9,085 bases of DNA from JBFWQM01 sp050249455. Its GTDB lineage: Bacteria > Pseudomonadota > Alphaproteobacteria > MPNO01 > VGEU01. This document shows, one piece after another, positions 1 to 6,218 of this stretch (position 1 is the stretch's first letter; each line of letters starts with the position of its first letter). The notes under the pieces were generated by a model. The model ran no database searches and was not told where the DNA came from. It saw only the letters and a list, made by a program, of their open reading frames with translations. The translations under genes were made by a program, and so were the position numbers. The DNA is taken from positions 1 to 9,085 of the forward strand of contig JBFWQM010000219.1 of assembly GCA_050249455.1 (NCBI GenBank), given 5' to 3'.

Positions 1-25
1 GAAGTCGTCTGAGACAGCGGGGCTT

Positions 26-123
26 CCCACCTCACCCCGACCCTCTCCTCCCTCAAGGGAGGAGAGGGAGAGAAGGGAAGCCCTCTCCTCCCACTTTGGG
101 AGGAGAGGGTTGGGTGAGGTGGG
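26..123. repeat. Nested double-hairpin palindromic intergenic repeat
   Basis: The outer 12-base arms (26-37, CCCACCTCACCC, and 112-123, GGGTGAGGTGGG) are perfect inverted complements. They enclose two hairpins with identical 12-base arms: 41-52/57-68 with a 4-base loop, and 81-92/98-109 with a 5-base loop. Both hairpins use CCCTCTCCTCCC and its complement. An extra 8-base inverted pair lies at 21-28/75-82. The layout is A-B-b-B-b-a, like REP/BIME or non-autonomous palindromic elements of proteobacteria. The element ends 28 bases before the downstream start codon, so it would fall in or next to that gene's leader. An element of the same layout and similar composition lies at 8176-8256. The structure is seen directly; calling it a mobile repeat family is inference. 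Confidence 0.8.
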
Positions 124-150
124 CGGCATCGATGCGGGGGAGATGAAGCC

Positions 151-1584
151 ATGACCTACACCGCGGACACCGTGATCGCCGGCGGCACGCTGGTGTTTCC
201 CGACTCGACCGCGTCGGGCAGCGTCGCGATCGCCGGCGGGCGCATCGTCGCGGTCGGCGACGCGGCGGCGATGCCGCCGGCGCGGGAGACCATCGACGCG
301 ACCGGCAAGCATGTCCTGCCCGGCGCGATCGACGCGCACGTCCACTTCCGCGAGCCCGGCTACACCCACAAGGAGGACTGGGGCACCGGCACCGCGGCCG
401 CCGCGATGGGCGGCGTCACCACGGTGTTCGAGATGCCCAACGTCCACCCGCCCACCGGCACCGCGGAGACGTTGCGCGACAAGCACGCGCTGGCGGCGGC
501 CAAGGCGCATGTCGACTACGGCCTCTACGGCCTGTTGTCGGAGCAGAACCTCGACCACCTCGGCGACCTCGTCGCCGGCGGGGTAATCGGCTTCAAGTGC
601 TTCATGGGCAACACCTTCGGCGACCTGCCGGCGCCGTCCACCGGCGCCATGCTGGAAGGCTTCGAGTTCGTGGCGCGCCACGGCCTGCGCATCGCGCTGC
701 ATGCCGAGACCGCCTCGATCATGGCGCGGCGCCAGGCGGCGCTGGAGGCGGCCGGCCGCACCGACCCGCTCGCCCACCTCGCCGCCCGCCCCGCCGTGGT
801 GGCGGTGGAGGCGGTCAGCCGCGCCGCCGTGCTCGCCGAATGGACCGGCGCACGCATCCACATCCTGCACGTCTCCTCCGCCGACGAGCTGGCGCCCCTG
901 CGCGCCGCCAAGGCGCGCGGCGTCGACGTGACGGCGGAGACCTGCCCGCATTACTTGCTGCTCGATTCCGACGACTATGCGCGGGCGCAGGGCGTGATCC
1001 GGGTCAACCCGCCGGTGCGCGAGCCGCGCCACAAGGAGCCGATCTGGGCCGCGCTCGCCGACGGCGCCATCGACATGATCGCGACCGACCACGCGCCGCA
1101 CATCGCGGAGGAGAAGACGCGGCATTCGATCTGGGCCTGCGACTGCGGCTTCCCGGGGGTGGAGACGCAGATGCCGCTGATGCTCGACCAGGTCAACCGC
1201 GCCCGCATGACGATCAGCGACTACGTGCGCTGGACCGCGTTCAACCCGGCCCGCGCCTGGGGCCTCTACCCCACGAAGGGCGCGCTGCAGCCCGGCGCCG
1301 ACGCCGACATCGTGGTGGTCGACCTCGACGCGGCGCGCACGCTCGACGACGCGTCGCTGCACTCGCGCTCCCACATCACGCCGTGGCACGGGCGCACGGT
1401 GCGCGGCCTGCCGGTCCATACGATGGTGCGCGGCCGCTTCGTCATGCGCAACCGCGCGCTGGTGGCGGAAACCCGCGGCCACGGCCGCCCGGTGCATACG
1501 CTCCAGCGCATGCCGCGCCCGGCGCCGCGCAACCTCGACCAGACGATCGCGGCCCAGGCGGCGCTCGGGTCCGGCTCGCGCTGA
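151..1584 (+). CDS. Dihydroorotase-type cyclic amidohydrolase (PyrC/AllB superfamily)
   Basis: A 477-residue metal-dependent cyclic amidohydrolase, predicted cytoplasmic. Dihydroorotase interconverts carbamoyl-aspartate and dihydroorotate in pyrimidine synthesis. The binuclear metal set is complete: His63 and His65 in DAHVHFREPG, Lys149 (the carboxylated-lysine position) in GFKCF, His184, His240 and Asp313 in ATDHAPH. Arg67 and Asn97 (in EMPN) match the residues that hold the dihydroorotate carboxylate, and DHAPHxxEEK (313-321) is dihydroorotase-like rather than allantoinase- or hydantoinase-like. TAETCPHYL and NPP also fit the family. EMPN, and HAE instead of the common HCE, recall allantoinases, so a related ring-opening substrate is possible. 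The ATG at 151 has a GGGGGAG Shine-Dalgarno 8 bases upstream. No pyrB is adjacent, so this may not be the organism's main PyrC. Confidence 0.88.
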   Translation: MTYTADTVIAGGTLVFPDSTASGSVAIAGGRIVAVGDAAAMPPARETIDATGKHVLPGAIDAHVHFREPGYTHKEDWGTGTAAAAMGGVTTVFEMPNVHPPTGTAETLRDKHALAAAKAHVDYGLYGLLSEQNLDHLGDLVAGGVIGFKCFMGNTFGDLPAPSTGAMLEGFEFVARHGLRIALHAETASIMARRQAALEAAGRTDPLAHLAARPAVVAVEAVSRAAVLAEWTGARIHILHVSSADELAPLRAAKARGVDVTAETCPHYLLLDSDDYARAQGVIRVNPPVREPRHKEPIWAALADGAIDMIATDHAPHIAEEKTRHSIWACDCGFPGVETQMPLMLDQVNRARMTISDYVRWTAFNPARAWGLYPTKGALQPGADADIVVVDLDAARTLDDASLHSRSHITPWHGRTVRGLPVHTMVRGRFVMRNRALVAETRGHGRPVHTLQRMPRPAPRNLDQTIAAQAALGSGSR

Positions 1585-1600
1585 AGTCCGCAATCCGCCT

Positions 1601-1629
1601 TTGACAAGGATTTAGCCGCGGCTGAACAT
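1601..1629 (+). promoter_or_regulatory. Candidate sigma70-type promoter for the beta-barrel gene
   Basis: A perfect TTGACA -35 hexamer (1601-1606) is followed after 17 bases by GAACAT (1624-1629), which matches only three of six -10 positions. It lies 17 bases after the dihydroorotase-type stop and 35 bases before the next start codon, in an 80-base gap. A perfect -35 is notable in such GC-rich sequence, but the -10 is weak. The downstream gene could instead be read through from the gene before it. Confidence 0.4.
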
Positions 1630-1664
1630 CCCGCCGGGCAAACGAACGGACAACGGGGCAGGGC

Positions 1665-2543
1665 ATGGCGAAGCGGGCGCCGATCGGCGGTCTTGTGGCG
1701 GGCGTGGCGGCGCTCCTCGCCACGGCGACGGCGGCACTTGCGGAGGAGAAGGACCGCTACTCGCTGTTCGAGCGCACGCCCGACCGGCTGCTGCGCGACA
1801 TGACGACTGACCGCCCCGACACGACGGAGAGCCCGTTCACCATCGATGCCGGGCGCATCCAGGTCGAGACCAGCCTGTTCGGCTACGCCCGCTCGCGCCG
1901 CGACGCGGAAGGCGCGGTGACCGAGACGTTCGAGTTCGCGACCACCAACCTGCGCATCGGGCTGACGCACAACGCGGAGCTCGGCGTGGTCTGGCAGCCC
2001 TGGGGCATCGTGCGCACGCGCGGCGGCGATCCGGCGGCCGCGACGCGCCAGTCGGGCATCGGCGGCCTCGACATCCGCGGCAAGCTCAACCTGTGGGGCA
2101 ACGACGATTTCGAGGAACCGGGGGCGACCGCGTTCGGCCTGCTGCCGTTCGTCACCGTGCCGACCGACCGCGGCAACGGCATCGGCCCCGACGCGGTCGA
2201 AGGCGGGCTGCTCCTGCCGCTGGCGATCGTGCTGCCCGCCGACTTCGGCCTCGGGCTCAACGCCGGCGCCGTGCGCACCAAGGCCGGCGAGTCGTCGCGC
2301 TACCACATGGAATACCTGTTGTCGGCCTCGCTCGCCTATGCGTGGAGCGAGGCGCTGGGCACCTATTACGAGGTCGCCGCCCGGCTCAACGTGGACAGCC
2401 CGGACGGCGACGCGGTCGTCCTCGCCACCGGCCTCACCTACAAGCTCGGCGACAACCTCCAGCTCGACATGGGCGTGAACGTCGGGGTCACGGCCGGCTC
2501 GGACCGGGTCAACCCGTTCGTCGGCGTCTCGCGCCGCTTCTAG
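1665..2543 (+). CDS. Exported outer-membrane beta-barrel protein, MetA-pathway/transporter family
   Basis: A 292-residue protein with a clear Sec signal peptide: basic start (residues 2-4), hydrophobic stretch about 8-25, likely signal peptidase I cleavage after ALA at 24-26. The mature protein opens with TDRPDTTESPFTI (48-60), the hallmark of the family annotated as putative MetA-pathway of phenol degradation (PF13557). Alternating hydrophobic/polar strands, GIGGLDIRGKLNLWG (131-145) and a terminal Phe (292) fit an outer-membrane barrel whose C-terminal aromatic is read by the BAM machinery. The family name comes from a phenol-degradation cluster; no aromatic-degradation genes are visible here, so the substrate is unknown and a small-molecule channel or transporter is the safest reading. 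The gene converges on the reverse-strand oxidoreductase with only 7 bases between stops. Confidence 0.85.
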   Translation: MAKRAPIGGLVAGVAALLATATAALAEEKDRYSLFERTPDRLLRDMTTDRPDTTESPFTIDAGRIQVETSLFGYARSRRDAEGAVTETFEFATTNLRIGLTHNAELGVVWQPWGIVRTRGGDPAAATRQSGIGGLDIRGKLNLWGNDDFEEPGATAFGLLPFVTVPTDRGNGIGPDAVEGGLLLPLAIVLPADFGLGLNAGAVRTKAGESSRYHMEYLLSASLAYAWSEALGTYYEVAARLNVDSPDGDAVVLATGLTYKLGDNLQLDMGVNVGVTAGSDRVNPFVGVSRRF

Positions 2544-2550
2544 GCCAGGT

Positions 2551-4227
2551 TCACGCCCGCCCGGCGCGCAGGATCAGGGCGGCCGCGCGCTCGGCCACCA
2601 TCAGGGTCGGGATGTGCAGGCTGGCGCGGGTGATCGCCGGCATGACGGAGGCGTCGACCACGCGAAGCCCCGCGACGCCGCGCACCCGGCATTCGGAATC
2701 GAGCACCGCCAGCGCATCGTCCGCCGCCCCCATCCGGCAACTGCCGCAGGCGTGCAGGAACGACCGCGCGTTCGCGTACAACCACGCCTCCAGCGCCGCA
2801 TCGTCGTCGAGGTCGTCGAGCCGCGTCCCGTCCGATAGCACCTTGTCGACCAGCGCCCGCCGCGCGGCCGGAACGTCGATCAGCGGCGCCGCGAGCGCGG
2901 CGAGCGCACCATTGCGCGCCGACCGCACATTGAGCCCGCGCGTGCGGTCGGTCAGGCTGGCCGGGAACGCGCCATGGGTGACCGCCGCCAGCGCCGGGTC
3001 GCGCGCGACCGCCATGGCGAGGCGGTATCCCACCTTCAGCCGCGCCATGTCGCGCGGGTCGGCCAGCGCGTTCAGCACCACGTCGGGCGGCGCGTGCGGG
3101 TCCGGGGAGGCCAGCCGCAGCCGCCCGCGCGAGAACGGCTTGTACAGCACCACCAGGATCAGCCCGATCCGCCGCCCCAGCGCGTGCCATGTCGTCTTGT
3201 TGTAGACCGGGATGTAGAGGTCGTGCGCCGGCGCGCCGGCCAGCCGCGACGACAGCCGCACCGCCAGGTTCGCCGCCGGGCGCATCGCCGCGTCCTGCAT
3301 CGCGCCGCGGCGCACCGTCAGCGCGACCCCGGCGGAGGGATGGTCGTGGAGGTTTTCCCCCACGCCGGCCAGGTCGGCGACGACCGGGATGCCGAGCGCC
3401 CGCAGCTGCGCCGCCGGCCCGATGCCCGAGCGCAGCAGCAGCATCGGGCTGCCCAGCGCGCCGGCGCTGACGATCACCTGCCGCGCCGCGATCGTCTCCG
3501 CCGCGCCGTCCGGCCCGCGCACCATTGCGCCGGTCGCGCGCCCGCCGGCGACCGCCAGCCGCTCCGCCGTGACCCCGGCGCGCAAGACGAGGTTCGGCCG
3601 CCGCCGCACTGCGGCGCTGAGATACGCCATGGCGGCGGAGACGCGCCGGTCCGGCGTGTTGTTCAGCGGCACCCGCGCGAAGCCGTCCGCCGGAGGCGCG
3701 TTCAGGTCGTCCACGAACCCGAACCCGCGCCCCTCCAGCGCCCGCGCCGCGGCGGCGACCACCGGCGGCCAGTCCTCGCGCCGGTGGCGGCGGATCGGGA
3801 TCGGCCCGTCCGCACCGTGCAGTGGCCCGGCGAAGTCGCGGTCGGCCTCGAGCCGCATGAAGAACGGCAGCACGTCGTCCCACGCCCAGCCCGCGACGCC
3901 CATCGCCGTCCACTCGGCGAAGTCGTCGGGCAGGCCGCGGACCGCCATCATCGCGTTGACGCTCGACCCGCCGCCGACCAGCTTCGCGCGCATGTACGCC
4001 TGCGTCGCCGCGGCGCCGTCGCGCACCCTGGCCGCGATGTGCGGCCAGAACAGCTCGTCGTGATAGACCGCCCGGTAATACGAATCCGCCACCGCGAACG
4101 GCTCCGCCCCCGGCGCATGATCCGGCCCCGCCTCCACCAGCGTCACCGACGTGCCGGGGTCCGCCGACAGCCGGTTGGCGAGGACGCAACCGGCGGCGCC
4201 GGCGCCGATGATCAGGAAGTCGGGCAT
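2551..4227 (-). CDS. GMC-family FAD-dependent oxidoreductase (alcohol/choline dehydrogenase-like)
   Basis: A 558-residue flavoprotein, about the usual length for bacterial GMC enzymes, which oxidise alcohols to aldehydes or ketones. It starts with the FAD dinucleotide fold (GAGAAG at 8-13, Glu32 ending the second strand for ribose binding). GMC signature 1 is at 85-98 (GGGSSVN then AVRG) and signature 2 begins at SAGALGSP (254-261). The C-terminal catalytic region has His492 in HACGSCRMG and His536 in ASLHIPT, where family members usually carry ANTNxPT; His at the second site is tolerated in the superfamily. No signal peptide, so cytoplasmic. The start is fixed by the Rossmann strand beginning at residue 3, though no good Shine-Dalgarno precedes it. 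The substrate cannot be told from sequence, and the gene has no obvious pathway partner. Confidence 0.93.
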   Translation of the reverse strand: MPDFLIIGAGAAGCVLANRLSADPGTSVTLVEAGPDHAPGAEPFAVADSYYRAVYHDELFWPHIAARVRDGAAATQAYMRAKLVGGGSSVNAMMAVRGLPDDFAEWTAMGVAGWAWDDVLPFFMRLEADRDFAGPLHGADGPIPIRRHRREDWPPVVAAAARALEGRGFGFVDDLNAPPADGFARVPLNNTPDRRVSAAMAYLSAAVRRRPNLVLRAGVTAERLAVAGGRATGAMVRGPDGAAETIAARQVIVSAGALGSPMLLLRSGIGPAAQLRALGIPVVADLAGVGENLHDHPSAGVALTVRRGAMQDAAMRPAANLAVRLSSRLAGAPAHDLYIPVYNKTTWHALGRRIGLILVVLYKPFSRGRLRLASPDPHAPPDVVLNALADPRDMARLKVGYRLAMAVARDPALAAVTHGAFPASLTDRTRGLNVRSARNGALAALAAPLIDVPAARRALVDKVLSDGTRLDDLDDDAALEAWLYANARSFLHACGSCRMGAADDALAVLDSECRVRGVAGLRVVDASVMPAITRASLHIPTLMVAERAAALILRAGRA

Positions 4228-4387
4228 TCGCGCACTACGATAGTGGAGAACGCCGATGCGCGTGGGAGGAAAACGGAGGAGCGTCGCCGACGCGCGAGGC
4301 GAGGCTGTTAACAGGTGCGTTTGCTACCTGATGCCGAAAAATTGTCGTTGCTCGTCGAGGGGTGTATCGGCGAGACAGGCAGGCGAA

Positions 4388-4597
4388 ATGGCTGCACCGG
4401 ACGCTAACATGGCTCTAACGGCCCGCGAGATCGCTGAGGTGACGCCCCGAGACATTCAAGAAGCGGACGATTGGCAAATCGTCCGGGTTCAGGAAGGTCT
4501 CGCCGCTGCCCGTGACGGCCGCGTGCGGCCGGCCGAAGACGTCTTCGCCGAGATCGCCGCAAAGCACAGCTACCTCCCCGGCGCCACCCGCCGGTAG
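4388..4597 (+). CDS. Small antitoxin-like protein, no visible toxin partner
   Basis: A 69-residue protein. Its C-terminal half, around residues 30-58 (EGLAAARDGRVRPAEDVFAEI at its core), resembles the tail of RelB/ParD/CopG-type antitoxins, which have GLA-x-AxxGRxxPxEDVFAxI; I recognise this by pattern only. The N-terminal part is short and acidic, without a clear ribbon-helix-helix. The reading frame stays open back to 4256, but those 44 codons are Arg/Cys-rich and do not resemble the family. ATG 4388 has AGG 4 bases upstream and is preferred; ATG 4409 (62 residues) is the alternative. The upstream 160 bases are less GC-rich than the surroundings. The last 28 bases overlap the convergent comM gene, and no toxin gene follows or precedes it. 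It may be an orphan antitoxin, a remnant of a lost pair, or a small regulator. Confidence 0.55.
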   Translation: MAAPDANMALTAREIAEVTPRDIQEADDWQIVRVQEGLAAARDGRVRPAEDVFAEIAAKHSYLPGATRR

Positions 4598-6096
4598 CTC
4601 AACGCCTCCGCGATATGCACCCGCCGCACCGCCGGCGCGGCCTCCAGGTCGGCCAGGGTGCGGGCGACGCGGAGAACGCGGTGGTAGCCGCGGGCGGAGA
4701 GCTTGAGGCGCTCGGCGGCCTCCAACAGCAGCTTGCGGGCGTCCGTGTCGGCGGCGGCGACGTCCTCCAGCAGCTGGCCGTCGGCCTCGGCGTTGGTGCG
4801 GATCGGCGGTGCGCCCGGTTTGGCGAGCGCGGCGTAGCGGGTGCGCTGGATGGTTCGCGCGGCGGCGACCCTGGCGGCGACCTGGGCGGAGCCCTCGGCC
4901 GGCGGCGGCAAGGCGAGGTCGGCCGGGTTCACCGCCGGCACGTCGACGTGCAGGTCGATGCGGTCGAACAGCGGCCCGGAGACCTTGGACTGGTAGTCCT
5001 GGGCGCAGCGCGGCGCGCGGCCGCAGGCGAGCGCCGGATCGTCCAGGTGGCCGCAGCGGCACGGGTTCATGGCGGCGACCATCTGGATGCGCGCCGGATA
5101 GGTGACGTGGGCGTTGACCCGCGCCACCACCGCGCGGCCCGATTCGACCGGCTGGCGCAGCGCCTCCAGCGTCTGGCGCTGGAACTCCGGCAGCTCGTCG
5201 AGGAACAGGACGCCGAGATGGGCGAGCGACACCTCCCCCGGCTTCGCGCGGGTGCCGCCGCCGACCAGCGCCGGGGTGGAGGCCGAATGGTGCGGATCGC
5301 GGAACGGGCGCCGGCGCGACAGCCGCCCGCCGGCCAGCATCCCGGCGGCGGAGTGGATCAGGCTGATCTCCAGCGCCTCCTCCGCCGTCAGCGGCGGCAG
5401 GATGCCGGGCAGGCGCGCCGCCAGCATCGACTTGCCCGATCCGGGCGGGCCGATCATCAAGAGGTTGTGCGCCCCGGCGGCGGCAATCTCCAGCGCCCGC
5501 TTGGCAGTCTCCTGCCCCTTGATGTCCTTGAGGTCCGGCGCCGGGCCGTCGTCGTCGGCCAGCCGCGCCACCGGCGGGGTCAGCACCTGGCTGCCCTTGA
5601 AGTGGTTGATCAGCGCGATCAGGGTCGGCGGCGCCAGCACCTCGAGCTCGCCCGCCCACGCCGCCTCGCCGCCGCACGCCGCCGGGCAGATGATGCCGCG
5701 CCCGCTGGTTGCGGCGCCCAGCGCGGCGTTGAGCACGCCCGCCACCGGGTTGATCGCGCCGTCGAGCGCCAGCTCGCCCAGCGCGACGTAGCCGGCCACG
5801 TCCTCCGCCGACACCACGTCCATCGCGACCAGCAGGCCGAGCGCGATCGGAAGGTCGAAGTGGCTGCCCTCCTTCACCACGTCGGCGGGGGCCAGGTTGA
5901 CGATGATCCGCTTGGCCGGCAGCGACAGGCCCATCGCGGTCAGCGCGGCGCGCACGCGTTCCCGGGATTCGCCGACCGCCTTGTCGGGCAGGCCGACCAC
6001 CACGAACGCCGGCAGGCCGGACGCCATCTGGACCTGGACGTCGATGTCCAGCACCTCGATCCCCTGCAGCGCGACGGTGGTGACGTGGGCGACCAT
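4570..6096 (-). CDS. comM: ComM/YifB Mg-chelatase-like AAA+ ATPase
   Basis: A 508-residue protein matching the full ComM/YifB architecture. The N-terminal ChlI-type domain runs over roughly residues 1-170 (SGLPAFVVVGLPDKAVGESRERV around 26-48, NLAPADVVKEG, FDLPIALG). The central AAA+ module has Walker A GPPGSGKS (216-223) and Walker B GVLFLDE (295-301). Then come a Cys cluster (C346, C348, C358, C364) and SGPLFDRIDLHV (373-384). A C-terminal helical domain ends with HIAEALSYRR. ComM from Vibrio is a hexameric helicase that promotes branch migration of incoming single-stranded DNA during natural transformation; homologues are widespread also in bacteria not known to be competent. The ATG at 6096 has an AAAGG purine stretch 7 bases upstream. 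The gene is divergent from the cyclase gene and overlaps the antitoxin-like gene tail to tail. Confidence 0.96.
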   Translation of the reverse strand: MVAHVTTVALQGIEVLDIDVQVQMASGLPAFVVVGLPDKAVGESRERVRAALTAMGLSLPAKRIIVNLAPADVVKEGSHFDLPIALGLLVAMDVVSAEDVAGYVALGELALDGAINPVAGVLNAALGAATSGRGIICPAACGGEAAWAGELEVLAPPTLIALINHFKGSQVLTPPVARLADDDGPAPDLKDIKGQETAKRALEIAAAGAHNLLMIGPPGSGKSMLAARLPGILPPLTAEEALEISLIHSAAGMLAGGRLSRRRPFRDPHHSASTPALVGGGTRAKPGEVSLAHLGVLFLDELPEFQRQTLEALRQPVESGRAVVARVNAHVTYPARIQMVAAMNPCRCGHLDDPALACGRAPRCAQDYQSKVSGPLFDRIDLHVDVPAVNPADLALPPPAEGSAQVAARVAAARTIQRTRYAALAKPGAPPIRTNAEADGQLLEDVAAADTDARKLLLEAAERLKLSARGYHRVLRVARTLADLEAAPAVRRVHIAEALSYRRVAPGR

Positions 6097-6218
6097 GACG
6101 CGCCTTTCCGCGCACGCCGGGGGTTGTTCCGCACAAGTCTAGCCGCCGGTGCCGCGGCGGGCCAGTAGCCGGCCGCCGCGGCGCCCGTGCTATCCTCGCC
6201 GCGGGTCGGAGGGGCTGG
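6097..6218. promoter_or_regulatory. Divergent control region between comM and the cyclase gene
   Basis: These 122 bases must hold the promoters of both divergent genes. On the plus strand, TATCCT (6191-6196), preceded by GTGC, is a plausible -10 for the cyclase gene, about 22 bases before its start; no convincing -35 is seen. GGAGGGG (6208-6214) is a strong Shine-Dalgarno 4 bases before ATG 6219. On the minus strand, TAGACT (complement of 6136-6141) matches four of six -10 positions about 40 bases before the comM start. The central part is a GC-rich CCGCCG/CGGCGG stretch able to fold. Promoter positions are inference. Confidence 0.35.

Noticed and set aside
1..12. Possible end of an upstream gene (GAA GTC GTC TGA)
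   Set aside because: Three codons and a stop are too little to support a coding call.
26..123. CRISPR-like or simple intrinsic terminator reading of the left repeat
   Set aside because: There are no regularly spaced direct repeats with unique spacers, and no T tract after the hairpins.
2974..4311. 445-codon plus-strand frame opposite the GMC gene
   Set aside because: Arg/His/Gln-rich shadow without motifs; the GMC signatures on the other strand are unambiguous.
4256..4387. Longer start of the antitoxin-like gene
   Set aside because: The extra 44 residues are Arg/Cys-rich, unlike any antitoxin, and sit in the lower-GC intergenic stretch.
4228..4600. Toxin gene partnering the antitoxin-like protein
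   Set aside because: No second frame with RelE, ParE or PIN features is present upstream or downstream; the flanks are GMC and comM.
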